Origin: Paulinella micropora
Taxonomy: Eukaryota; Cercozoa; Imbricatea; Euglyphida
Length of the DNA: 56,472 bases
NCBI GenBank assembly: GCA_009731375.1
Contig: BJOX01000008.1
Span: 1,459,936-1,516,407 of the forward strand
Direction: 5' to 3'
Part shown: one piece after another, positions 10,887-20,308 of the stretch
How positions within the stretch are numbered: the first letter of the stretch is position 1
How the letters are laid out: every line of letters starts with the position of its first letter
The notes under the pieces: generated by a model
Databases searched by the model: none
What the model saw: only the letters and a program-made list of their open reading frames with translations
What the model was told of the DNA's origin: nothing
Position numbers and translations under genes: made by a program

Positions 10887-11192
10887 TTACAGCTTAACTT
10901 AGGGGAAGCAAGCCTCTTTGTTTAAGCCAGGGCGGTCAGCCCAAGAAGAAAAAGGAGAAAGGTTTGGTTGCCGCGCTTTATCGCCGCAACGGGGTCACAT
11001 ATGGATGAGATGTCGCAAATGAATGTAGTCCTTGCAAAGGAACGCAGTTTCACATCAAACAGTAATTTATGTAGTTTTTGTAACTTGCAGCTTAACTTAG
11101 GGGAAGCAAGCCTCTTTGTTTAAGCCAGGGTGGTCAGCCCAAGAAGAAAAGGGAGAAAGGTTTGGTTGCCGCGCTTTATTGCCGCAACGGGG
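10873..11192 (-). repeat. Tandem 198-base 5' UTR units of the LINE
   Basis: The sequence from 10,873 recurs from 11,071 (period 198) with few changes; the second unit is truncated at about 11,192. Copy 1 has a single such unit. Tandem 5' monomers act as promoters in mammalian L1 families; a promoter role here is an inference. Confidence 0.7.
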
Positions 11193-11301
11193 ATCTATCT
11201 ATCTAATTCTTCGTACTCCCCTCACGGGTGAGACGATGGAGGCGCATGTGCAGATTTGCATCAGCCATCGACAGAGAAGCACTATTATTATTATTACTAT
11301 T
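11193..11301 (+). repeat. SINE 3'-body fragment with CTAT and ATT runs
   Basis: After a short CTAT run comes a block of about 75 bases (from 'attcttcgtactcccctcac' at about 11,206) that also occurs at about 12,420-12,485 and 45,160-45,195. It is followed by an ATT-type run. It is the 3' body of the SINE described at 12,232 without its tRNA-like head. Confidence 0.6.
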
Positions 11302-11483
11302 CAGCCCAATGGCCTCAAGGCGTTAAACTGTGACGCCAACTCATGAACCTTTGGTGGTAGATGCTGGGGAGGAGGGTCGTTGCGCGCGTAAAAGATCTTA
11401 AACTCCGCATATGCTGGTTGATAGCCCAGGACCCAGCAGACACCAGATTGTTATGGGTGGGGTTTCGAGGCAGCTCTAGCAAC
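11302..11483 (+). repeat. Fragment of the 493-bp satellite family
   Basis: This stretch matches the units at 43,347-45,034 almost base for base and is cut by the assembly gap. The same family therefore lies both inside the viral/LINE part and 32 kb away. Confidence 0.8.
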
Positions 11484-12052
11484 NNNNNNNNNNNNNNNNN
11501 NNNNNNNNNNNNNNNNNNNNNNNNNNNNNNNNNNNNNNNNNNNNNNNNNNNNNNNNNNNNNNNNNNNNNNNNNNNNNNNNNNNNNNNNNNNNNNNNNNNN
11601 NNNNNNNNNNNNNNNNNNNNNNNNNNNNNNNNNNNNNNNNNNNNNNNNNNNNNNNNNNNNNNNNNNNNNNNNNNNNNNNNNNNNNNNNNNNNNNNNNNNN
11701 NNNNNNNNNNNNNNNNNNNNNNNNNNNNNNNNNNNNNNNNNNNNNNNNNNNNNNNNNNNNNNNNNNNNNNNNNNNNNNNNNNNNNNNNNNNNNNNNNNNN
11801 NNNNNNNNNNNNNNNNNNNNNNNNNNNNNNNNNNNNNNNNNNNNNNNNNNNNNNNNNNNNNNNNNNNNNNNNNNNNNNNNNNNNNNNNNNNNNNNNNNNN
11901 NNNNNNNNNNNNNNNNNNNNNNNNNNNNNNNNNNNNNNNNNNNNNNNNNNNNNNNNNNNNNNNNNNNNNNNNNNNNNNNNNNNNNNNNNNNNNNNNNNNN
12001 NNNNNNNNNNNNNNNNNNNNNNNNNNNNNNNNNNNNNNNNNNNNNNNNNNNN
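11484..12052. other. Assembly gap (N run)
   Basis: 569 N. Other N runs are at 13574-13583, 35300-35309, 40939-41165, 42852-42928, 45035-45071, 45196-45293, 46651-46660, 49458-49662, 51767-51776 and 53539-53585. The ten-base runs are probably gaps of unknown size. Confidence 0.99.
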
Positions 12053-12103
12053 ATGGAGGCACATGTCCAGGATCTGGATCTGATGCTATAGTCTGAGGAA
12101 GCC

Positions 12104-12142
12104 TATTATTATTATTATTATTATTACTTCTACTACTGTTAC

Positions 12143-12230
<88 letters not shown>
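12104..12230. repeat. ATT microsatellite
   Basis: A run of ATT/TTA triplets with a short interruption ('cttctactactgtta'). It sits directly upstream of the SINE head, and ATT runs also follow SINE bodies, so the triplet is probably the SINE tail repeat. Confidence 0.9.
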
Positions 12231-12231
12231 T

Positions 12232-12498
12232 TGGACACCGTGATAGCCCAGTGGTCAAGTTCTACCATCTGGGCCCTGTCGCCAGTTCGATTCCCGTCGG
12301 TGCCACCAGTATTTTCATTGAACATACCGGTCCGTCTGGACCAGTATTTTCATTGAACATACCGGTCCGTCTGGAAGTGTTGGAACTGCCCTTGCGGGGG
12401 TGTCATTACAGCCTATCGTCAATTCTTCGTACTCCCCTCACGGGTGAGACGATGGAGGCGCATGTGCAGAAATGCATCAGCCATTGACAGAGAAGCAC

Positions 12499-12500
<2 letters not shown>
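12232..12500 (+). mobile_element. tRNA-derived SINE with Pol III boxes and ATT tail
   Basis: The 5' head carries a perfect A box (TAGCCCAGTGG, 12244-12254) and a perfect B box (GTTCGATTC, 12285-12293). Its first and last seven bases (GACACCG and CGGTGCC, followed by ACC) pair at six of seven positions like an acceptor stem. D and T stems do not fold properly, so it is not a functional tRNA. The body holds a 39-base duplication (the stretch from 'ccagtattttcattgaacat' occurs twice) and a shared 3' block, and ends in an ATT run. Bodies without heads occur at 11,206 and 45,072. Confidence 0.75.
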
Positions 12501-12544
<44 letters not shown>

Positions 12545-13260
12545 TAATATTACAACACTACTTTAATAATATTAATATTATAAGGGTCACCGTCTTAGTT
12601 AAATCAATGGCCTTCGGGCTAACGATTTAGCTCGATTTGTATGGATGACCAGAGGTCACTTGTAAATGTAACTTCATTAAATCAAAGGCAAAGACTACTT
12701 AGGGTGCCAATATAAACCGTGGTTTTTCTTCGACTTAAGTTTTGATTAATAGCAATAAAGGTAACGGCTAAATTCGCTTTCCTATGGATTTAAAAAAAAA
12801 AGCAGATTTAAGCCTTTATCTCTCTTACTATTCATCGGCCACTTTAAACCACCTCGACTTTTAGTTTTGATTAATAGCAATAAAGATAACTGCTAAATTT
12901 GCTTTCCTATTTATTATAAAAAAAAACAGATTTAAGCTCATTTCCGCTGTTCACTCATAATGTAATCCTGTCCAAAAAGTCAGGCGTCGCTCGTGCAACT
13001 TTTTACACCTTTCGCTCCCTTATCCTCACCTTTCCCGTATGCGGTGGGGTGCCCGAATAAGTAAAATGGAATTCTCGTGAAAGTGTCATAAAAATATTAT
13101 ACCCTAGTCTCTAGTGGTAAAAATAAAAACTCTTTAGGACTGGCGATCCCCTTGTGTTTTTGGCAGCGTCCCGAGCCAAAAAAAAGACAAGCAATGCAGG
13201 GGTGATGGGGAGAGGGTGGAGAAAAAAGGCGCATCCGTCGCGTTTGTTTTTTTGGGCTTG
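12545..13260. other. AT-rich spacer with an internal duplication
   Basis: No gene is recognised. A segment of about 90 bases at 12,733-12,815 (from 'agttttgattaatagcaata') recurs with changes at 12,860-12,945, each copy followed by a poly-A-like run and 'cagatttaag'. Base composition differs sharply from the GC-rich viral DNA that begins to the right. The stretch 13,155-13,266 may contain an intron of the SKP1-like gene, as it ends in a T-rich tract and AG. Confidence 0.4.
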
Positions 13261-13266
13261 TGTCAG

Positions 13267-13441
13267 GCCTCGAACTACCTGGAAATCGAACCTCTGCTGT
13301 TGCTCGCGTGTACAAAGATCGCGAGCATGCTCAAGGGCAAGACGCCCGCGCAGATCCGAGAGACCTTACATCGTAGACGACTTCACTCCTGACGAGAGAA
13401 AAGAACTGGAAAGGGAGAACGCGTGGGCCCGCCAAGGCTGA
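13267..13441 (+). pseudogene. SKP1-like protein, C-terminal exon with one frameshift
   Basis: The exon begins after an acceptor-like 'tgtcag'. Its product matches the conserved SKP1 C-terminus: ASNYLEIEPLLLLACTKIA, then MLKGKTPAQIRETL, then IVDDFTPDERKELERENAW before a TGA. SKP1 links F-box proteins to cullin in SCF ubiquitin ligases, and this part contains the helices that hold the F-box. One extra base (or two missing) at about 13,369 moves the frame between RETL and IVDDF. The N-terminal BTB/POZ-fold half is not visible upstream and may lie beyond an intron in the AT-rich spacer. Two F-box-type genes lie in the viral block, so I infer a viral SKP1; a host SKP1 copy at the edge of the insertion is the alternative. 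Confidence 0.85.
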
Positions 13442-13624
13442 TGCCGTCCCCGCGCCCATTCCCGAGCACTGTCCCCTTCGTTCCGGAAGTGAATGAAAAA
13501 TCGGGGGGGGGGGGGGGGGGGGGAAAGGGGGGGGGAAAGAAAAAAGGGGGGGAAGGGGGGGGGGGGGGGGGGGNNNNNNNNNNAACAAAGTCAGTAGTTC
13601 TTGTGTGTTTTCCAGGCTTTGTCC
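13442..13624. other. Spacer with long G homopolymers and a 10-N gap
   Basis: Near-pure G from about 13,503 to 13,573 leads into a ten-N gap. A T-rich tract ending in 'tttccag' follows, which could be a splice acceptor just before the next start codon. Confidence 0.6.
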
Positions 13625-14646
13625 ATGAGAACGTGGTCTAAGGTCGTAACAAAAGACTGCCAGCCAAGCACTGAATCAACCGGCTTTGAGGCGCTGCTAA
13701 CCAAAATAACTACACGATTTAACCAGGCAAAGTGCCCCGCTGAGGTCCACGTGACGCGACAGCACCTGCTCTTAGTCGACAAAAAAGACAACAGGGCCTT
13801 TGGACTCCGTTTTTACAGCGTGGCAGCAGATGCTAGCTTGGATGGCGTGCTGGAGCGGCAGGCGCGAGAGGCCCAAGAACTGTCGCAAACGGCGCCCGTG
13901 CCATGCACTTACAATTTCGCTTGGCTGTTGGGACGCGGCGGGATGGAACTGAGCGCGGGGACCCAGGAGCTCCTACGGACTCTGCAAAACATAATCGAGC
14001 GGTCCGAGTACAAAGCGGCGAACGACGTCCCGAAGACGGTTTGTGACAAGGCTAAGGCGGCGGTCCTCGCGGTCATCGCGTCCGCTCTGCAGAAGGTTAC
14101 CGCGTGGAGCCCCTCGCACCTGCTCCTGTTGCAGGAAACGGAGCACTACGGATCGACGACCTCTTGTCTTGGCTTAAGGCTGAAATTGATCAGACGCAGT
14201 TGGTCCAGAAGCTGTACACCCAGGTAGCAAGCATCCCGACACTGCTAGCAAGGTCTGGCACAGAGGAGTACTACGTGTGGTCCTGCATATCGCCCTACGC
14301 GATCTTTGTCCGGTCGTGCGCTCATTCCCCGAGCGAGATGCGTTTTTTGATGTTGGGCCTGGAACGCGAGGTCCTGCAGCTCAACAACAAAGGGCAGGGC
14401 GCCGCCACGAACCCTAACTTTTACGCTATTAGTAACAGCGACGTCCTGCTACCGACTGATAAGCAAATGGTTTCGGTGCAAATGCTCAACTTGTTAGGAG
14501 ATGTCTACATGAAGAATGCCGATTACGACAAGGGACTCTTTACCTGGACGGACTTGCTCCAGAAAGGTGTGACGGGGCCTGTCACCCCTCACTGGGTCTA
14601 CCGGGATGGCGAGAGATTCTGTTTACACTGCGCAGAGTTGGAATAG
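13625..14646 (+). pseudogene. Unrecognised protein of about 340 codons with one frameshift
   Basis: The ATG at 13625 follows 'tttccaggctttgtcc'. The first frame encodes MRTWSKVVTKDCQ... to about codon 160. Near 14,100-14,150 the coding signal moves to another frame, which runs to a TAG at 14644-14646 (ending RDGERFCLHCAELE). I recognise no domain; the product is mixed alpha-helical with a terminal CxxC. Both halves have viral-type GC-rich codons and read in the same direction with no gap, so one gene with a single indel is the simplest reading. Function unknown. Confidence 0.55.
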
Positions 14647-14885
14647 ACGATGTACTGATCATCCTCATTAAAAATCCCGATTCTCTTTTTTTGGCGCCCG
14701 TGTGGGGAAGTCTTTTCCGCAGACCTTCTTGTTGTTTGGGCTTGGCTGTTGAGACGTGTGCGTGATTGGTGTGCCCAAAGGCTTGCCTTCCTGTTTCTTT
14801 CTTTTTTTTGCTGTTTCCGCCGAGCCTGGCCTTGTAATGTTTGACTTCGTAGCCCATTTGTTGCTTGTTTTTTTTTAGCTAGCCC

Positions 14886-15250
14886 ATGACAAGCGCTCCC
14901 ATGAAGAAAAAGCCCAAGCTGGGACATACGGGCCCGTTCGTGGCGCATTTGAACGCACTGCCGGAGGAACTGCTGCGACATCTGTCCTCGTGGTCTCCGC
15001 CGTCCGTGGCCGTGCTGGGCACGACCTGTCGCAGCCTCCGCAAATGTCTTCTCCCGTTGGCCACCGAAGCGCAGGAAGAGCAACTCGATTGTGTGCGCAA
15101 GTCGGTGGCCGACGCGATCGAAACGATGGCTCTCAAGGGAGGTTACACTAAATTCGGCCTCAGCGGCACTACTCCGTCCCAGAAATACGAAGGCTGGGGC
15201 GATTTCGGTCTGCATGGCTGCCTGAACCTCCATGCCGGCAAACGCTACGG

Positions 15251-15303
<53 letters not shown>

Positions 15304-15422
15304 ACTCACTCACCTCACACACTCACCTCACTCACTCACTCACTCACACACACACACACCACACACACATACACAGAGAGAGACACACACACACACACAT
15401 TTCTGCCTCTATCTGTATGTGG

Positions 15423-15453
<31 letters not shown>

Positions 15454-15518
15454 TTTTCGACCCAGCACGCTATCAAGCTCTTGAAACAGCTTCGTTTGAA
15501 CCTCCTGTAACAGAAAAC

Positions 15519-15572
<54 letters not shown>

Positions 15573-15641
15573 CTAGCTAGCTGGATAGATAGATAGATAG
15601 ATGGATAGATAGATAGGTAGATAGGTAGGTAGGTAGGTAGG

Positions 15642-15680
<39 letters not shown>

Positions 15681-15748
15681 CCGTGTTCTGTGCCAGAAGA
15701 TATACAAAACGGCTCAATGTAATGGAGGTGGTATCAACAGCTGCGCCT

Positions 15749-15787
<39 letters not shown>

Positions 15788-15798
15788 GATAGACAGAG

Positions 15799-15851
<53 letters not shown>

Positions 15852-16832
15852 TGTCGCCAAAACACAGGACCAGGCACTGCCTACTAAGCTTGACCTCAGG
15901 GTCGGCGCCGACAATGTGGCCAGGATCAACAACTGGCTGGGGCTTTGGCGGGAAAACACCGGCGAGGCAAGACACCAAACGGCCAGGACGCGACTGCTGA
16001 GACATTTCCAAGAAATCACGGTGGCGGGGCTAACACGCAACGAGGAGGAGCCAAAGGACGAGGGGCCCGTCGAGCTGAAAGAGCAGCTAGTCGAGCTGCC
16101 CGTCAGCTTCCTTAAGCATCAGCACAGCGCCTGGAGCCTCGTCCTGCAGAATGTGCGGCTCGTGCGCGACTGCGCCGGAGCGGTGTCGTTGTACGCGCCC
16201 TACTGCTTACGGATCTGCTGGCAGAACGTGCGGTTGGCGGACGAGGCCGGTGACGCAATCCTGAACCTCGGCGCGCCCGAGAGCCGGCTCCGGCACTCTG
16301 TCGAGCTTGAAGATGTGCGAGTTAACAACATTTACCTCGGCCACGACGCCGCTGAGACCAAGGCCGTCTTCACTCGCGTACGGGCAGCCGGCCTTGACGC
16401 TGTTCAACTCCATGTACTGGTAGCCAAGGACAGTGACTTCCACGATGTCAGCCTGGTACTCCGGCACACTAGAGAATACAGCCAGAAGAGGGTGTCTATC
16501 AACAACTGCCGGATTACCGAATGTTGCCTGAACGCTCTGGACAGGACGGGCACGATAGATATCAAAGGTGGCCAAATCCCAACAATCACGCTCGCCACGG
16601 TTCTCGGCAGGACCTTCATCAGCGACTAGGGTTGACTGCGCTCCATTTGGAGCCAGCGAGGAGGACCGATCTGCTGGCACAGAGGGTCGAGCTGTCCATT
16701 GTCGGATGCACAGCGCTGCGAAGCCTGTGGGTGCCGGAATTCCGTGGACATCTGTACGTCAAGGGCTGTGAGGGTTGCGGACCCTCCGGACGGGCCGCGA
16801 AATCGACCCCCCGCCGGCGCGCCGGGGTTTAG
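14886..16832 (+). pseudogene. F-box protein gene, split by a microsatellite block and frameshifts
   Basis: It starts at ATG 14886 after a T-rich tract. Residues about 20-60 form an F-box-like segment (LNALPEELLRHLSSW...VLGTTCRSLRKCLL), the SKP1-binding fold of SCF substrate receptors. Coding sequence runs to about 15,251 (LNLHAGKRY). It is then interrupted by about 600 bases of TA, CACA, TATG and ATAG repeats and resumes at about 15,853 (VAKTQDQALPTKLDL). That frame ends at a TAG at 16627-16629, but coding continues in the next frame to 16832 (LSIVGCTALRSLWVPEFRGH, an LRR- or beta-helix-like pattern). The repeat block could be an expanded intron, but neither edge shows clean GT-AG. The neighbouring SKP1-like gene supports the F-box call. 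Confidence 0.55.
15252..15851. repeat. Compound microsatellite inside an F-box reading frame
   Basis: In order: TA repeat (15,252-15,300), CACT/CACA repeats, a TATG run (15,425-15,452), then interrupted ATAG/GATA runs to 15,850. A short non-repeat island lies at 15,680-15,750. The flanking coding frames join cleanly if the block is removed. Confidence 0.9.
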
Positions 16833-18187
16833 CGGGTGACGACGCCGACCTCGACAAACGGCCGACGACGGTGTGGCACGTGACCGACTCGGCGGGTAGT
16901 TTGGCTACGATAGACGGGCCGTACCGCGGGGGGCACTCGCCCGTGTTGCTAGAGATCGGCGCGGACCGCGAAATCGACATTCCGCTCCAACGCTGCGTCC
17001 TGGATATAAGCGGCTTTCTTTGGGTGTCGGTGGGGCCCCACACGTCAAGAATCATTCGGTGGCAACCGCGACCGCTCCGGCTGAAGACGTACGCGCTCAA
17101 CAACGACGCGCGACGCCCAACCCTGGCGTTGCCCAACTGCGTGCAGCAGACTGTAAACGAGGATTCCAGGCAAGAGTGGCCAATCGCGGGCAGGCACGCC
17201 CTAGAAGAGTGGTGGTCTAATAGCGCGCGGCTAAACGACTACAAGTGCGTCTGGCGGAAATTCAGAGACGCGGCGCTTTGTCTGGAACGCTTGGTAGACA
17301 ATCTACCATCATCCGAAGCCAAGGTTGCCGAGTATCTCCGCGCGCAGGCTGGCGTTGACTGGCTTCGGCCCCGTGCCAAGCCTGACGTGCCGCCTAACCC
17401 AGGACTAGTGGAAGCCTACGCGCAGAGGCTTTGGCAAAGGCTGCAAGAGCTGCGCGGAATGCCGGGGCAGGTGGCCGCCTACGCAGTCAGCGTGCTGGAC
17501 CGCGGGTTCCTGCCCTCAGAAGAGGAAAAAGAAGCCCGAGACGACGGCGTGAGGTTTGCTCGTGTCGTGCAATGTCTGCGGTCGGACGACAATCCGTACG
17601 CCCGGCTAAGCAGGGGCCTTGGCGAGTACTTGGGCGGCAGGACAACCCTGGGTGGCCTGCCGGGCACGATTTCTGCCGCGGTCGACGAGCTGTGCCTGGC
17701 CGCCTTTGCACCACCAAGCGACGGGCACAGCGAGCAGGTCCTGCGCATCCTGCAGGCGGAGATCAACCGCTTTTGCGACAAACCCCACACGGTGCAGAAG
17801 CTCTTTCGCGACGGGAGAGCTCTCTTAGAACATTTGTTTAACCTAGACTTTCCGGTCCCCCCCGGGCTGCTCGGGTTTTGCGATGACAGGCCGGACACTC
17901 CCACCGCCGCTCTGCTGAACGAGGAGAAACTGGTGCGTTACCTGGTGCAGCACGTGCTATTTCAGGTACGCAGGACAAAGGCGGCCCGGGCCGCGGCGGT
18001 CTGGCTCAACGGCTGCAAGCCACCTAATGTAGCCTGGCCGCACCCAGACAGCGACATCCCCGGCGCCGCGGTGGTGCCGTTCCTGTCTGCTTGCCAAAGA
18101 GAAGAGCTGCACCGGGCTGCTGCTGCTGCTCGCGCGCCCGCACCCGCGCCCGCCCGCGTTAGCGCCCGCACCCGCGCCTGCCGATGA
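16775..18187 (+). CDS. Unrecognised viral-block protein, about 470 codons
   Basis: An open frame with GC-rich codons runs from 16775 to a TGA at 18185-18187. The first ATG-initiated stretch (MRTLRTGREID) overlaps the end of the preceding frame, and the N-terminal 100 residues have a beta-strand pattern like the F-box gene upstream. The two may therefore be one long F-box gene broken by two frameshifts. The middle is helical (EEWWSNSARLNDYKCVWRKF; LVEAYAQRLWQRLQELRG) and the last 25 residues are Ala/Pro/Arg repeats. No domain recognised. It converges with the BspA-like gene; the 228-base spacer between them holds C and T runs. Confidence 0.5.
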   Translation: MRTLRTGREIDPPPARRGLAGDDADLDKRPTTVWHVTDSAGSLATIDGPYRGGHSPVLLEIGADREIDIPLQRCVLDISGFLWVSVGPHTSRIIRWQPRPLRLKTYALNNDARRPTLALPNCVQQTVNEDSRQEWPIAGRHALEEWWSNSARLNDYKCVWRKFRDAALCLERLVDNLPSSEAKVAEYLRAQAGVDWLRPRAKPDVPPNPGLVEAYAQRLWQRLQELRGMPGQVAAYAVSVLDRGFLPSEEEKEARDDGVRFARVVQCLRSDDNPYARLSRGLGEYLGGRTTLGGLPGTISAAVDELCLAAFAPPSDGHSEQVLRILQAEINRFCDKPHTVQKLFRDGRALLEHLFNLDFPVPPGLLGFCDDRPDTPTAALLNEEKLVRYLVQHVLFQVRRTKAARAAAVWLNGCKPPNVAWPHPDSDIPGAAVVPFLSACQREELHRAAAAARAPAPAPARVSARTRACR

Positions 18188-18415
18188 TTTGCCGCCACGC
18201 CCCCCAGCGCCGCCGTAATCACGCGGACCCCCCAGACCAACCAAAGCGTCACGACGACGCCTGGCTTACTGAAGAAAGAAATAACGATGGAGTGCCATGA
18301 AAGAAGTTTTCTCGTCCCCTTTCTCTTTTTCTTTCCCCCCCCCCCCCTTCACTATACCCTCCTCCTTGTTTTGTTTTCGCTGCCCTTTAAAAAAAAACGA
18401 AACTTAATTTGTTTT

Positions 18416-19948
18416 TTACGTAGTAAAGCTGCAACCGGCCCTCAGCGCGTTCCAATTGTCCGGCAACCTGACGTTGCTGCCCGCAAAGCAGACACAGCCG
18501 TCGCGGGCCCTGAGCCCCGATAAGTCCCATTTGTTGATGTCGATAGACGCGCCCGGGTTAAGGCCGAGGAAGGCGTAGGAGGCCAAGAGAACAGAGGACG
18601 TGTTCCAGCCCGCCAGCGAGCCGTTGTAGCTGCTGCCCTCGAACAGGTACGAAATGTTCAGCAGCGGGGGGCCCCCGCCCGCCGGTACCGAGAGGTTCCT
18701 CAGGTTTTGAGTACCTCTGAGCTGTGCCCCGCGCCCCGGTTCCAGGGCGAAGCCGCCGCCGAAAGAGACTGACTGCAGGGCCGCCGACATTGGGAGTGGC
18801 AGGCCGGCGGTCGAGACTGCGGCCAGGACGCAGGCAGGGCCGAGCTTAGAGACGGTCAGGTTGTAGGCGCCGCCGCTCTGGTAGGCGTGCATGCACGGCG
18901 GCCCGCGCGGGGAACAACGCGAGCCGCGGGTGTCGTCGCCCCAGTCCACCAGGAGCACAGACAGGTTGCCGCAGGCATAGGCGCTTCTAGCCATTGGCAA
19001 GTAGAAGTCGTCGGGGCCCGCGAGAAAGATTCGCAAGCGCAGGGGCTCCCCGTGGTCCGGGCGCGGCCGAGTGATGTCGCAGGCCGGGGACAGCCGCAAC
19101 ATCACACGACCCTGCAGACCGCGGCAGCCGTTGATCTCGGCCACGCACGTCAGGTCCCAGGAGCTAATGTCAGGGCCCTCTGAGGGCGTGAGGCCATCGA
19201 ACATGTCGCTCGCCCACCGCACTGACGACGTGTTCCAGAGCTCAAGCCCGGCCACCCTCTGGCGAACGCGGGTGAACATGCCGGTGGCGTTGACGAGCTG
19301 CCCCGTGCGGGGCGGGCACACCTGCCGCAGGTTCTCTGCGTTGGCAAACTGCAGGCTGTTCAGCGGTTCGGGGGCGATGTGCTGGCCAAAGCAGGCCCGC
19401 AGCACCCCCCGCGGGGCTTCCGGGGGGTAGTTCCGCAACGTAAAGGCAGGGGGCAACCCGCAAGAACCCTGCCACGTGACCCCGACGTCAAAGACGCCGC
19501 CCTGTGCGTACCGGTGCGTGCACATCGATGCGTGCAGCTCACATATACTTGTCTGGCCGTCCCCCCAGCTGACCCGTACCACGCTTTCGTTGTGCGGTGT
19601 GCACTTCCCGAGTAACCTCCTCCGCGGCAACGGTCCGACGGGCTCTAGCGGCAGAGAAAGCGATGCGTTGTCGGAAACGTTCCATTGCAAGTTTAGGTCC
19701 GGCACAGGCGGTGTCGTGACAGCCGGCGGTGTCGTGACAGCCGTTGTCGTGACAGCCGGCGGTGTCGTGACAGCCGGTGTCGTGACAGCCGGCGGCGGCG
19801 GGGCCAAGAACAAACGCCTAGGTGTGCACAGCCGTTGGCTACGGAGCCGCGCGCGCAGACCGCACAGGGAGGCCGAAGTGGAGGGCAACAGGACGAGAGC
19901 ACACACAGCTCCAAACAGAGCGGTGGCAGCTAGTCTGCCGACCCTCAT
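18416..19948 (-). CDS. Secreted BspA-like (DUF285) protein with PKD-like repeats
   Basis: The start is the ATG at 19946-19948, followed by a typical signal peptide (MRVGRLAATALFGAVCALVLL) and a low-complexity TTPAVTTPP linker. Two PKD-like segments follow (VSWGDGQTS...HRYAQGGVFDVGVTW and LLVDWGDDTRGS...HAYQSGGAYNLTV). Each is linked to BspA/DUF285 signatures, for example WNTSSVRWASDMFDGL...ISSWDL and WNTSSVLLASYAFLGL...INKWDL. The frame of 510 codons is intact. BspA-type repeats mediate surface adhesion in bacteria and protists and are common in giant-virus genomes. A virion fibre, surface or secreted adhesin is inferred. It lies on the same strand as the capsid cluster, two genes downstream of MCP. 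Confidence 0.7.
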   Translation of the reverse strand: MRVGRLAATALFGAVCALVLLPSTSASLCGLRARLRSQRLCTPRRLFLAPPPPAVTTPAVTTPPAVTTTAVTTPPAVTTPPVPDLNLQWNVSDNASLSLPLEPVGPLPRRRLLGKCTPHNESVVRVSWGDGQTSICELHASMCTHRYAQGGVFDVGVTWQGSCGLPPAFTLRNYPPEAPRGVLRACFGQHIAPEPLNSLQFANAENLRQVCPPRTGQLVNATGMFTRVRQRVAGLELWNTSSVRWASDMFDGLTPSEGPDISSWDLTCVAEINGCRGLQGRVMLRLSPACDITRPRPDHGEPLRLRIFLAGPDDFYLPMARSAYACGNLSVLLVDWGDDTRGSRCSPRGPPCMHAYQSGGAYNLTVSKLGPACVLAAVSTAGLPLPMSAALQSVSFGGGFALEPGRGAQLRGTQNLRNLSVPAGGGPPLLNISYLFEGSSYNGSLAGWNTSSVLLASYAFLGLNPGASIDINKWDLSGLRARDGCVCFAGSNVRLPDNWNALRAGCSFTT

Positions 19949-20029
19949 TTTCAAACAAAAAAGACTGTACAGTCCCCTCCCCCTCCCTTTTTTTTAATTC
20001 TCTTTCTTTTTAGAACTTTAACATTGTCA

Positions 20030-20290
20030 ACAACAAAAAACTAACAAAACTTCTGGAGCAAACGCCCTCCCAACAAGTGTCATCAAGGAAAAGCCCCCCC
20101 GCCCTCCCCCGGACCCGAACAGCGCACAGGAGAAAGTCTTCCTTGCCCTAAAAAAAAGCCCCCCCCCGGGGAGGCATACAAGAATCTCCTTTCTTTGCAG
20201 GGGGATTTTACAAAGCCCGGTCCCCCTGCCAAAAAAAAACCTGTCGTTTCCCGGCGCCTCACCCCCCTTCGGCCCCGCATCCCCCACACA
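20030..20290. other. Spacer with C and G runs
   Basis: The spacer between the BspA-like gene and the next membrane protein contains several runs of 6-9 C and of A. An 88-codon frame on the minus strand starts with non-ATG-like context and low-complexity Gly/Phe content; I do not call it a gene. Confidence 0.4.
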
Positions 20291-20308
20291 CACACTCCAA
20301 ATTCCTGC

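Larger units (their letters stand above)
7326..11192 (-). mobile_element. Non-LTR retrotransposon (LINE), copy 2, with tandem 5' units
   Basis: This is a second full-length copy in the same orientation, directly abutting the 5' end of copy 1 with no visible intervening host DNA. It differs from copy 1 by scattered substitutions and two small in-frame deletions in the coding region. Its 5' end carries one complete and one truncated copy of a 198-base unit and stops at about 11,192, where SINE-like and CTAT sequence begins. Head-to-tail tandem insertion fits repeated use of one target site or template jumping. Confidence 0.92.

Noticed and set aside
12232-12306. Functional tRNA gene
   Set aside because: A and B boxes and acceptor-like ends are present, but the D and T stems do not pair and the sequence continues into a repeated body with an ATT tail, so it is a SINE head.
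13154-13441. A 95-codon protein starting at 13,154
   Set aside because: Only its last 24 residues are real (the SKP1 end); the upstream part is the wrong frame and probable intron. The SKP1 frame begins at 13,267 and shifts at about 13,369.
20027-20293. 88-codon minus-strand frame in the C-rich spacer
   Set aside because: Built from G/C homopolymers with Gly/Phe/Arg composition and no similarity to neighbours.
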